Both the position numbers and the translations under genes were made by a program. The notes under the pieces were generated by a model that worked only from the letters and a program-made list of their open reading frames with translations, was not told the DNA's origin and ran no database searches. From Methylomonas koyamae (GTDB taxonomy: Bacteria > Pseudomonadota > Gammaproteobacteria > Methylococcales > Methylomonadaceae): a stretch of DNA of 64,000 nucleotides. Location: NCBI RefSeq assembly GCF_019669905.1, contig NZ_AP019777.1, positions 2,790,001-2,854,000 of the forward strand, read 5' to 3'. This document shows, piece by piece, positions 8,692 through 16,786 of this stretch. Numbering within the stretch: the first letter of the stretch is position 1; each line of letters opens with the position of its first letter.

Positions 8692-9165
8692 TCAGAGTAA
8701 CCCATGCTCCGCAAAGGAGTACACGGCTTCTCCGACCACGAAGTGATCCAGTACCCGGATGTCGATCAAGGCCAAGGCGCTTTTTAGCTTCTCGGTAATC
8801 ACCCGGTCGGCTTGACTGGGTTCGCTGATGCCGGACGGATGGTTGTGGGCAAAGATCAGCGCAGCGGCATTGTGTTGCAGTGCGGTTTTCACCACTTCCC
8901 GTGGATAGACACTGGCGCCGTCGATGGTGCCACGAAACAATTCCTCGCAGGCGATGACCTTGTGTTGATTGTCCAGAAACACCCCCAGAAACACTTCGTG
9001 TTCCAACGGTGCCAGTTTTAACTTGATACAGTCCTTGGCTTTGTCGGGATCGGTCAGCGCTTCGCCGCGACTGAAATAGCGGTTATAGATTTGCAAGGCC
9101 TCGAAGATCACATCGTCTTCAGCGGCCACGCGGTAACGGTTATTGCTTCCGCGAATGAATAACAT
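8692..9165 (-). CDS. radC: Short RadC-type JAB1/MPN+ domain protein
   Basis: A 157-residue protein made almost only of the RadC MPN+ domain. The JAMM zinc motif is complete: Glu in [18 protein letters not shown], then [14 protein letters not shown]. Chromosomal RadC proteins are about 220 residues and carry an N-terminal helix-hairpin-helix part; that part is missing here, as is usual for copies on integrative elements and plasmids. Despite the name, RadC has no established repair function, and a metalloprotease-like or nuclease-like role remains open. It is the most downstream gene of the minus-strand mobile-element block. Confidence 0.88.
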   Translation of the reverse strand: MLFIRGSNNRYRVAAEDDVIFEALQIYNRYFSRGEALTDPDKAKDCIKLKLAPLEHEVFLGVFLDNQHKVIACEELFRGTIDGASVYPREVVKTALQHNAAALIFAHNHPSGISEPSQADRVITEKLKSALALIDIRVLDHFVVGEAVYSFAEHGLL

Positions 9166-9311
9166 CGGTTGTCTCCTGTCAGAAATAAACGGCAGAACGC
9201 CCCCCCTGGCGGGGCGGACGTTCTCCGGAATGGTGATGAAATGGGATGGGGTTGCCGGCGACGGCGCTTGGCGTTAATCGCCGGCAGAACACTCGAAGAC
9301 GCGAAGACGGC

Positions 9312-11075
9312 TTACGAGGCCAACGCCTGGATAGGGCTTGAGGCTGAGGCGCCGGTTTCTATAAGCAAGGGGGTTGGTTCATTTTCCAACGCGGCATCCG
9401 GATCAATGCCGCGGCTGGCCAACACGCTGTTCATCGCCTGGGTTAACAGACGTTGGCTTTGTTCCCGTTCCGAGCCGCAGCCATGTTGGATGGCCCAATA
9501 GGGATTAAAGCGGTAATTCTGACCTTCCCGTTTGGATTGCCTGTTCACTTCGGCATGAAACGCTTTATCGAAGCGTTCGGCTTGTTCGAACTGCTGCCAG
9601 AAGCCTGTGCCAGCCTGCGTGTCCACCGGCGGCAACCAGCGGCGCTGGCGGCCGACCCAACGGTTCATCCGATCGATCAAGGTTTTGCTTTTCGGAAAGA
9701 AGTGGATGGTGCCGATGCCCGGATAGTAGCGCACGTCAAAGTAACTGGCGCTGATCCGCTGGCCGTCCCGTAGCGCATGAAACTGCTGTTTAAACACCGA
9801 TACTAAACTGACTTCGGCTTCGGTCTTGCCGTCGAGCAAGGCAAACACCTTGTCGAAATCCGCTAACAGCCGTTCCGATTCCCAATTCAGACCGTTCTGG
9901 TAGGAACTGACACCATGTCCCGGCAAAATGAAGCGGGTGGTTTTGATTCGCATCCCCAAGGTGCGGTGTTTGTCGTTGGATTTCCAGCCCATATAAAACA
10001 CCGTGTTATCGCGGTAATAGCGGGTGATCAGATCGAACACATCGCAGACCATGCTCAGTTGAATTTCGCCTTGCTGTTCGATGATGCCTTGCATAAAGCC
10101 ATAGATGTTCGGCACGGTAAATTCCAAAGACTTCACCGTTTCGAAATCCGCCTCCAGCCGCTTTTGCGCCGCCGACGACAAACGCGAGGTGACTTGGGTC
10201 GAGCGCAGGATGCTGGCCCAGGCCCGATTCTTCAGCTCGTGATAGCGTTTAAACAGGGTCCGCTTCACCGCAGCCGACGACGACTCGTCGTCCCCCCGGA
10301 GACCACCCCCGTTCAATTCACCCAGGGTTTTACCCAGCATGACCCGATAACGGTTGGCGCGGGCTTCACTGAACACGGCTTGGCGTGCAGCTTCGACCGC
10401 GGCATTGAACATCAGTACCGCGTTGTCGATGAAGTCATTCGGCAAGGCCAACTCGTTTGGCAATTGAAACTCACCCAGCAAATCGTCGGCCTCCCGCCTA
10501 TCCTGGCGCAAATCGTCCAGAATACTGCCGAGGATGTCCTGTTCGAAGGTCGAGGTTTTCTGCAACCAGACCAGGGCAATTTCCACCGCGGTTTTGCGTT
10601 CGGCCTCCGCGCCGGCGAACATGTCCGATAAAAACTCGACCTCACCGTGCTGCTCGATCAAGCGCAGCAGCTGTTGCCGTTCCCTGGAAAACGGGTTTTT
10701 CAGCGTTTCGGCATTGACAATGGCGACGATCTCACCGTCAAATAAAATCTCCCACGCCTTCAGCACATGCTTGGCGCCGTCGGCAAACGGCGGATTCATG
10801 ATGATGTGCGAATAGACACTGCCGCTTTGAAACTGCAGAAAATCCATGCCCACCACCGCATAGCCTTCGTCGCGTAACACGGCGTGTTTACGAATATCGA
10901 GTTCGATGCAATCGATAGCCAAGCGTTGGTAATGATCGCGAGGCTTGGCTTTGAGTAAATGGCCTTCGCCGGCCGAGGGTTCCAGCACTCGGACGAACTG
11001 GGTATTCTTGAACTTGGCCCAGGCTTTGCGGCCCAGGGTTTCCGGTGTGGGGTAGTATTGAAAGGGTTCCATCAT
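9312..11075 (-). CDS. Adenine-specific DNA methylase-like protein with DUF4942 domain
   Basis: A 587-residue protein. The N-terminal part is a class I methyltransferase of N6-adenine type: the SAM-binding motif is VLEPSAGEGHLLKAK (about 29-43) and the catalytic motif is IIMNPPFADGAKH (about 92). The middle and C-terminal parts match DUF4942, found in plasmid and integrative-element proteins (NIYGFMQGIIEQQGEIQLSM, FILPGHGVSSYQNGLNWES). No restriction enzyme or target-recognition domain is nearby, so it is probably an orphan methylase or an element maintenance protein that guards the element's DNA. Two ATGs in a row at the start make 11075 or 11072 possible. The 145 bp between it and radC contain short GC hairpins. 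Confidence 0.82.
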   Translation of the reverse strand: MMEPFQYYPTPETLGRKAWAKFKNTQFVRVLEPSAGEGHLLKAKPRDHYQRLAIDCIELDIRKHAVLRDEGYAVVGMDFLQFQSGSVYSHIIMNPPFADGAKHVLKAWEILFDGEIVAIVNAETLKNPFSRERQQLLRLIEQHGEVEFLSDMFAGAEAERKTAVEIALVWLQKTSTFEQDILGSILDDLRQDRREADDLLGEFQLPNELALPNDFIDNAVLMFNAAVEAARQAVFSEARANRYRVMLGKTLGELNGGGLRGDDESSSAAVKRTLFKRYHELKNRAWASILRSTQVTSRLSSAAQKRLEADFETVKSLEFTVPNIYGFMQGIIEQQGEIQLSMVCDVFDLITRYYRDNTVFYMGWKSNDKHRTLGMRIKTTRFILPGHGVSSYQNGLNWESERLLADFDKVFALLDGKTEAEVSLVSVFKQQFHALRDGQRISASYFDVRYYPGIGTIHFFPKSKTLIDRMNRWVGRQRRWLPPVDTQAGTGFWQQFEQAERFDKAFHAEVNRQSKREGQNYRFNPYWAIQHGCGSEREQSQRLLTQAMNSVLASRGIDPDAALENEPTPLLIETGASASSPIQALAS

Positions 11076-11279
11076 AACGTGCTCTCGAAAACGGCGAGCA
11101 CGCCGACCCCGGCGGGATCGACGTTGTCCCGCTCAGGTGAAAAGATAGAAAACGCCCACGGCCGCACTCGGCGCCGGGCGTGATCGGTTTAGTGCCTATC
11201 AGCTAGCGTAAAGGTCAGCCAGTCCCTAACTCAACATCGAACGGCATAGCAACCGCTTTGCGCCGCAGCATGCCGGTCA

Positions 11280-12167
11280 TCAGGCCGCCCCCGCTAACTG
11301 CTGGGTTTTAGCCGCCAGTTTCTGTGTCAAAGGATCGGCGTCCGTTTCCGATTCATTTGCCGGAGTGGCGTTGGCAAAAAACTCCTCCACTACCGCCGAG
11401 CCATCCTCCTCGTTGTCCTCGAACGCACCGTTACCGAAGCCTTGTCGAGCCGCCCGATCCAGTGCCGCTTGATCGAAGCCGGCGGCTTGGCGTTGCTGGT
11501 CCAGTTGCTGGGCTTCCTGAAACGCCGCTTCCAGCGCTTGGTCACCGCGCAAGGTAATATCGACATAGAAGATCGCCGATCCATGGCTTTGCCGGGTGGA
11601 TTTACCGCGCAGTTTCAGTTCCAATGGCAGACAAGACAGACGATTGCCGGACACCGCCTTGAAATACTCCAGCCGAGCCGCCAAGGTGCGAATACTGTTG
11701 AAGCCGGTGGTGCGAAAGATGAAACTGCCCAAGGGATCGTCATCGCCGATCAACACGTTCAAGCGGCCATAGGGTTTGCAAGCCCCACCTCTGGCCAGCT
11801 CGCAGCCATCCGGCGAAGGACAAACCAAACTGACCAAACCCTCCTGAGTGCGGCGTTTAGAGGTTTCACCGTTGCCGACACAAACCGGCCGACCGGTTTG
11901 CCGGTCGAACAAACTGTATTCGGCCCGAAAGTTCAAATCCGGCTCGTTAAACAGCAACCGGATCGGAATACTGCGGATTTTGCCGCCTTGGGATTTACGC
12001 AAGGTGTCGTCCAAGGGATGCGGAATCCAGCCGTCCTTGCTTTGCAGTTGGCTGGTAATGGTGAATTGGTCGTCTTTCTCCGGTAAGCGTTTACCGTTCT
12101 TCTCGACCACCTTGCCGATGGCAATCCGCCCGAGAATCGGCGGAGTAATGGCTAAGCCTCTTAACAT
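11280..12167 (-). CDS. Conserved plasmid/ICE protein (RDF-like, four-cysteine)
   Basis: A 295-residue protein of a family common on plasmids and integrative elements, variously labelled 'hydrolase or metal-binding protein' or recombination-directionality-factor-like. It begins MLRGLAITPPILGRIAIGKV. Four cysteines (Cys96, Cys116, Cys122, Cys130) in RPVCVGNGE and VCPSPDGCELARGGACKPYG could bind zinc. The C-terminal third is Gln/Ala-rich and probably helical or disordered. It lies between the methylase and the YqaJ-type gene, the usual neighbourhood for this family, which suggests a part in element DNA processing. No enzymatic activity can be read from the sequence. Confidence 0.7.
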   Translation of the reverse strand: MLRGLAITPPILGRIAIGKVVEKNGKRLPEKDDQFTITSQLQSKDGWIPHPLDDTLRKSQGGKIRSIPIRLLFNEPDLNFRAEYSLFDRQTGRPVCVGNGETSKRRTQEGLVSLVCPSPDGCELARGGACKPYGRLNVLIGDDDPLGSFIFRTTGFNSIRTLAARLEYFKAVSGNRLSCLPLELKLRGKSTRQSHGSAIFYVDITLRGDQALEAAFQEAQQLDQQRQAAGFDQAALDRAARQGFGNGAFEDNEEDGSAVVEEFFANATPANESETDADPLTQKLAAKTQQLAGAA

Positions 12168-12247
12168 AAAGGGTCTCCTGTTGGTAATTTGTCGTGTGTA
12201 TGTGTTTAGGTGTGTAGGTGCATAGATAGGATTAAGCCAGTAACCAA

Positions 12248-12276
12248 CGAGCCAGCGCCTGCAAAGCGCTGGCTCG
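12248..12276 (-). terminator. Perfect 11-bp hairpin downstream of the YqaJ-type gene
   Basis: The arms CGAGCCAGCGC (12248-12258) and its reverse complement (12266-12276) enclose a 7-nt loop. It lies between the end of the YqaJ-type gene and the start of the next gene. There is no clear T-run. A second, 9-bp hairpin (ATTGATCGA, 12324-12332 with 12342-12350) sits between it and the gene end. Confidence 0.45.
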
Positions 12277-12403
12277 GGGTTGGCGTTGAGGTTTAACGAA
12301 AGATGGATGAATGACAGGCCGCGATTGATCGATAAAGGCTGTCGATCAATACCCGCTGGTGTTTGAGCTGTTCCTCACTCAACCCGATACCTCACGAACG
12401 GCC

Positions 12404-13411
12404 TTACTGAATCAGGAAACGCCGACTACCGGTTTTGGTGGTCGCGTACTGATTCAGCAGATCGGGTTGATCTTGCAGTAAGCGCTTGCTATCCAACACC
12501 TGGCTGTCCTTGGCTTTCTTCCAAGTGACCGTGCCGGTCTCGAACACGGCTTTGCTGGCGTCGCCCATCGCCTGTTGTAAGGCTTGCTTGAGTTTGGCTT
12601 CCTGGGTTTCCAGGCCGGCCAGACTGAGTCGAACCTGCACCAGATCGGCAAAGGCAGCGGATAACGTGACATCCTGACTGAAGTCGACGGTTTGGCCGTA
12701 GTCCTGTGGATACAAACAACGCAAAGCCTGATCGGCCGATTCCGAACCGTCCGCCGGCGGTGGCGTATCGCTTTCGACGTATTGCCAGAAATGCCGCTCC
12801 AGTTGAATCAGACGCCCGATCAAGCCGTCATCGCGCGCAATCCGATGAATCTGCAACTCCTGGCCACCTAACAGTACGGCGACATCGGCTGCCGCTTTGC
12901 CGGTGACGGCTAACTAGTGTTGCACCTGTAACTGGATATATTCCGGCACGCCGTCCCGCCAGAGCCGGGCGCCGTTGATGCCGGCGGTTTTGCATTCCAG
13001 GATTTGCACCTCAGCACGACCGACGACTTCGCGGTCGATATTGGCCAGCATCCACAGCAAGCTGGGATGCGGATGTTGCAATACGGCATTGATGCGCCGT
13101 ACCTTGTTACCCGTGCGCCGTGTGTAATGCGCAGCCACAATCGGTTCTAGCAGATTGCCCCAATAAGTCGGACTGTCCTCGTCATTGGGATCGGTTTTCG
13201 GCAGATTGCCGTCGCGGCCGGTCTTTTCCAGCCACAGTTCCAGCTGGGACTTATACGGGTTCAAACCGACCGCTGCAGCGGCATCGGAACTGCCAATCCC
13301 GCGCTTTCTGACATCAAGCCAGTCTTCACGGGGTAAGTTTTTGGTGTTGACCAGACGCAAGGCAGGTTTAGCCCGCCGGGTCGGTGGCGTTTGTAATGCG
13401 GTTTCGGTCAT
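12404..13411 (-). pseudogene. YqaJ-type viral recombinase/exonuclease gene interrupted by an in-frame TAG
   Basis: The gene should encode about 335 residues of the YqaJ/lambda-exonuclease fold. The N-terminal part shows the family's active-site landmarks: RKRGIGSSDAAAAVGLNPYK, then YWGNLLEPIVAAHY and the catalytic core VQILECKTAG. A TAG stop at 12916-12914 follows EYIQLQVQH. Translation beyond it continues in the same frame with LAVTGKAAADVAVLLGGQEL, the normal family continuation, to a stop at 12404. A single C-to-T change of a Gln codon would explain this. The start ATG at 13411 has a strong GGAGGTCACC site. In these elements YqaJ nucleases act in recombination with single-strand annealing proteins. 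The truncated product lacks its C-terminal half and is probably inactive unless the amber codon is read through. Confidence 0.85.
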
Positions 13412-13522
13412 GGTGACCTCCATGGACAATGAGTAACAGTAAAAACATTCAATGGCCTTAACAGTAAGCAGGTGGCAACCTGTGCTCAGCATCGAAAGCA
13501 ACATCCCAACTGCCCAAAAACA

Positions 13523-13556
13523 AAAACGCCCGGTCGGAAAACCGACCAGGCGTTTT
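13523..13556 (-). terminator. Rho-independent terminator after the DUF932 gene
   Basis: The stem AAAACGCC-GGTCGG pairs with CCGACC-GGCGTTTT across one C/A mismatch and a 4-nt loop. On the minus strand the hairpin is followed by TGTTTTTG. It lies 82 bp beyond the DUF932 stop and before the ribosome-binding site of the YqaJ-type gene, so the latter must have its own promoter. Confidence 0.75.
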
Positions 13557-13638
13557 GTCAGTGGATTGGGTTGTAATGTCGGGTTAAAGCGCTGCCGGAT
13601 CAGGCGATTGGCATGCGACCAAAGCCGCGGTAATGGAT

Positions 13639-14610
13639 TTATGCGGCCAACTGCAAGGCCGCATCCAATGCCCGTTGTTTCAGGGCGGCACCTTGACCGA
13701 ACCAAGCCGAATCGATCCGGTGTTCGCTACTACGCGCCCGCTTTTCATGATCGACGTATTCGGTCACGGCATTGAGTAACCCCCAGGCCGTGCCTTTGGC
13801 CGCTTCCAGATCGGCGCCATGACCGGCCCCTTCATACAGGCTTTGCACTTTCTTCAACGCCCGTTCGTTGCTCAGCGTCACTTGCTCGCCATTCGCTGCC
13901 GGGGTATCGCACAACACCCGTAGGAAGTAGTTCATCGCCTCATGGGTTTTGACTTTGCGTTCCGCCAGGGTGCGCATCCGGTACATGAAGGTATCCCATT
14001 GCGATACGGCAATACCCAGTTGCTGTTTGACGGCTTGGGCATCGAATTTGGTACTGTGCGGCACCTTGATCGCTGCGCTGGCACCGTTGACGGCAATGGT
14101 CAGGGTGTTGTTGCAGACCACCCGGATCGTGGTCGGCGTGGCGGTTGTTGCTAGCGTGCCGTCACAGGAAGTGGCCAGCAGCAAATAGCCGTGGATTAGA
14201 TCGGCCCCTTTCAATGCCGCCGATTGTCCGGTTTTAGCCAAGGCCCAGAACTTCTTGCCGCCTTTCAACACGCCAGCGGTTTCCAGTTCATAGCCTGCGA
14301 CTTCGGTTAAATCCCGATAGAACTCCAACACCTCCCTAGGCTGTACCACCTGGTAACGTTTCGAGACTACCGACAAGGCCTGCTTGGAATCGGAGCGGTA
14401 CAATACCTTGTGATCATCAAAGCGATGAATCTCACCCAAATTACCTGCGGTATTCGAGGTAAACCGCACCGGGGATTCCTGAATCTGCCAATCCATGCCG
14501 GCTTGCTTGGCCCAGACTTCCAACGGTTGCTTGGGCGCCAATAAATTACCGAGCCCATGCCAGGGCTGCTGCCCGACATAGGCCATGTTTTCCACTAAAT
14601 GTGCCATCAT
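13639..14610 (-). CDS. DUF932 phage/plasmid-like protein
   Basis: A 323-residue member of the DUF932 family (phage/plasmid-like protein TIGR03299). The family opening PWHGLGNLLAPKQPLEVWAK and the core TTIRVVCNNTLTIAV are clear. These proteins occur next to YqaJ nucleases, RadC and anti-restriction genes on mobile elements; the biochemical role is not settled. A GGGAGGTGG ribosome-binding site stands directly before two consecutive ATGs; the second (14607) has better spacing, the first gives 14610. It begins 11 bp after the glycine-zipper gene ends, so these two are likely cotranscribed. Confidence 0.85.
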   Translation of the reverse strand: MMAHLVENMAYVGQQPWHGLGNLLAPKQPLEVWAKQAGMDWQIQESPVRFTSNTAGNLGEIHRFDDHKVLYRSDSKQALSVVSKRYQVVQPREVLEFYRDLTEVAGYELETAGVLKGGKKFWALAKTGQSAALKGADLIHGYLLLATSCDGTLATTATPTTIRVVCNNTLTIAVNGASAAIKVPHSTKFDAQAVKQQLGIAVSQWDTFMYRMRTLAERKVKTHEAMNYFLRVLCDTPAANGEQVTLSNERALKKVQSLYEGAGHGADLEAAKGTAWGLLNAVTEYVDHEKRARSSEHRIDSAWFGQGAALKQRALDAALQLAA

Positions 14611-14621
14611 CCACCTCCCAC

Positions 14622-14987
14622 TTATTCAAAAGGTTGATCGGTATGCACGTCGCCGAACTGCAAGCCGCAGTTCTGGCAGACGTAGTTGTGTAATACCTTC
14701 TGATCGATGACCTGACCTAACTTGGCCCCGGTCACGCCAGCAGTGGTAGCCCAGATCAAGGCACCAATCAACGCACCACCCAGAGTGCCGACAGCAGCAC
14801 CGACCGGACCACCGATCAAACCCACCGTACTGCCAAACTCGGCCCCAACAACAGCACCGGAACTCGATGCCGCCCAGCCACTCATGGCGCCACCCACGGC
14901 ACCCACTGCACCGCCAATCCGCTTGGCACGGTCTAACGTGATCACCTGATGCGATCGACAAATCGGACATTCCATACTCATAGACAT
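14622..14987 (-). CDS. Glycine-zipper protein inside a split zinc ribbon
   Basis: A 121-residue protein. An N-terminal CPIC (Cys7, Cys10) and a C-terminal CQNC (Cys104, Cys107) could together form one zinc ribbon. Between them, residues about 24-92 are almost only Gly, Ala and small hydrophobics in glycine-zipper spacing (VGGAMSGWAASSSGAVVGAE, LGGALIGALIWATTAG), typical of a membrane helical hairpin. ATG 14987 is preceded by TTGGGGAAT; an in-frame upstream start at 15035 would add a Phe/Cys-containing leader without a ribosome-binding site. It is the first gene of the minus-strand mobile block. I do not recognise a characterised homologue. It may be a small membrane protein of the element. 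Confidence 0.6.
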   Translation of the reverse strand: MSMSMECPICRSHQVITLDRAKRIGGAVGAVGGAMSGWAASSSGAVVGAEFGSTVGLIGGPVGAAVGTLGGALIGALIWATTAGVTGAKLGQVIDQKVLHNYVCQNCGLQFGDVHTDQPFE

Positions 14988-15342
14988 ATTCCCCAAGAAA
15001 AACGCCGGACAGCCGGCCGTAAACCAATGCGCCAAAACGCATCGATTAACCGAAACCAGTCAACGGCAGAAAAAGATGAAGGCTCGACGCAATGCGTCAA
15101 GCCAGACAGAAACAAGCATTCCCAGCGCCTTTGGACGGAAAAGTCCAAATCGGATAGGTCAGCTCAAGGGATGTATATGTAACTGAAAGAATTTAAAAAC
15201 GGCTGCAATTCTTTCTAGTTGGTCGACGATTTTCATGATCAACGGATAAAATAAACTCATCTAATCTTTAAGGCTATTCTAGGTACTATTACATTGAACA
15301 GCCGTTCTATGGCCTTTGCTGGTTAAACAGTAGGAAATCAAT
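14988..15342. other. Divergent intergenic region
   Basis: This 355-bp stretch separates the minus-strand mobile block from the plus-strand AT-rich gene. It has several short palindromes (for example GACGCA/TGCGTC near 15090) but no gene. It probably holds the promoters in both directions. The composition turns AT-rich after about 15180. Confidence 0.5.
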
Positions 15343-15431
15343 ATGACACCAATTACCATTGAAAATGCGAAAGGCTTAGTTAATAAAGTAAACAATACCT
15401 TTCAAAAGTATCCAGATAAATTGGCATCTAA
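15343..15431 (+). pseudogene. 5' fragment of the IS-interrupted unknown gene
   Basis: ATG 15343 is preceded by TAGGAAATCAAT, a fair ribosome-binding site. The frame reads MTPITIENAKGLVNKVNNTF and continues to LASN, where the insertion sequence begins at 15432. If the element and one CTAA copy are removed, the frame runs without a break into PSGLSALFVYQV at 16792. As it stands, translation would run into the element and stop at about 15630. Confidence 0.8.
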
Positions 15432-16786
15432 CAGGCTGGTGAAAAACCCACTGATATTTCCCCTTACCCACGGTTTCCGTGATTTTTTCGTGTTGAAATC
15501 GGTCATGACATCGAGTTTCAACCGTTTTGCCCCTGTTTCAAGGGCTTTTTATTCGCCTGAAGCCGTCTGTGGACGGTTTTCAGGCGCACTTCGCCCTAGG
15601 TGGGCGCACTCCACGCCGGTTTCGGCGTGAACACCAATAGGTTGAGCAAGCGCGTCAGGTTGTAGGCGGCAAAGCAAAACAAGGCCTGACCTGCGACTTT
15701 GGCTAAGCCGATGTGGCGGGTTTTACGCAGGCCCCCGACGGTCTTGATCCAGCCGAAGGCTTCTTCGACGATTTTGCGGCGCTTGAGGCTTTGAGCGTAC
15801 GCTTTGCCGCGCGCGGTGCGGCCATCGACGGCACTGCCGGTCTTTTTGCGAGCAACATGGGCTTTGATGTCTTGCGTCTTGAGTTTGTTGACGAACGCCG
15901 GTTGGTCATAGCCTTTGTCGGCACCGACGCTGCCGCCTTTGGGAACACGGCGTTTGATCATTGTTTGCGCGGCTTCGATTTCAGCGGTGCCGGTGGCTTG
16001 GGTGGTTTCGACATCGACAATCAGGCCGTTACGATTCTCGGATAGGGCATGGGTGATGTAACGCAGTTTGGCCTCGGTGTATTCGCCTTTCTTGTAAAGC
16101 CGCGCTTCGGGGTCTGTCGTGCTCTGATGCGTGGCATTGCTGCGCTTTTCGCCGCTGAAGTCGACCTCGGGATTGCGGCCGGCGGGTTTATCAGGACCGC
16201 TGCCGTCTTTCTTCACGAAGCTTTTGTGCGAGGCCCAGGCTTCGATCAGGCTGCCGTCGACACTGAAGTGTTCGTCGGACACCAGGTTTTGCCATTCGGC
16301 AATGGCCAAGACCCGCTCAAAAAACTCGCGACTCAGTGCTTCGGACAGCAGGCGCTCGCGGTTGGCGCTGAACACGCTGCGTTCCCAGACAGCATCGTCG
16401 ATACCCAAACCGACAAACCAGCGAAACAGCAGGTTGTAGTCCAGCTGTTCCATCAACTGGCGTTCGCTACGAACGGTGTACAGCACTTGCAATAGCAAGG
16501 CGCGCAGCAGTTTTTCGGGCGCAATCGACGGGCGGCCAGTATGGGAGTAGCATTCGGCAAAGACCGCATCCATAGAGGCCAATACGCCATCGACGAGTAG
16601 CCGTAAACGACGCAACGGATGCTGTTTGGGAATACGGTCTTCCAGGCTAACGTAGCTGAACCAGCTATTTTGAATGGCATCGTGTCCGCGCATGGGGGGC
16701 TTCTCCAATTTAGATGCGCTATTTTACTTGTTTGCTGAGGCTATGCGCCTTGATGACTGCAGCTTTGGGAGTTTTTCACCAGCCTG
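15432..16786 (-). mobile_element. Complete IS5-family insertion sequence
   Basis: The element is 1355 bp. The terminal inverted repeats CAGGCTGGTGAAAAAC (15432-15447) and its reverse complement (16771-16786) are identical over 16 bp and then diverge partly. It is flanked by CTAA on both sides (15428-15431 and 16787-16790), the YTAR target duplication known for IS5 relatives. It carries one transposase gene on the minus strand. Intact ends and transposase suggest recent insertion. Confidence 0.93.
15596..16693 (-). CDS. IS5-family DDE transposase
   Basis: A 365-residue transposase with an N-terminal DUF772-like part (HPLRRLRLLVDGVLASMD, RPSIAPEKLLRALLLQVLY) and a DDE catalytic domain. The first Asp is in HFSVDGSLIEAW, the second in VGADKGYDQPAF and the Glu in RKIVEEAFGWIKTVGGLRKT. 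ATG 16693 follows GGAGAAGCCCCCC; an in-frame TTG five codons upstream is less likely. No frameshift or stop is seen, so the enzyme should be active. It catalyses cut-and-paste movement of its own element. Confidence 0.94.
   Translation of the reverse strand: MRGHDAIQNSWFSYVSLEDRIPKQHPLRRLRLLVDGVLASMDAVFAECYSHTGRPSIAPEKLLRALLLQVLYTVRSERQLMEQLDYNLLFRWFVGLGIDDAVWERSVFSANRERLLSEALSREFFERVLAIAEWQNLVSDEHFSVDGSLIEAWASHKSFVKKDGSGPDKPAGRNPEVDFSGEKRSNATHQSTTDPEARLYKKGEYTEAKLRYITHALSENRNGLIVDVETTQATGTAEIEAAQTMIKRRVPKGGSVGADKGYDQPAFVNKLKTQDIKAHVARKKTGSAVDGRTARGKAYAQSLKRRKIVEEAFGWIKTVGGLRKTRHIGLAKVAGQALFCFAAYNLTRLLNLLVFTPKPAWSAPT

Noticed and set aside
13412..13705. Longer N-terminus for the YqaJ-type gene
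   Set aside because: It would read through an intrinsic terminator, and the strong GGAGGT site lies directly before ATG 13411.
15432..15630. Reading the 5' fragment through to 15630 as a real 95-residue protein
   Set aside because: All codons after 15431 come from the end of the IS, so this is a chimeric frame.
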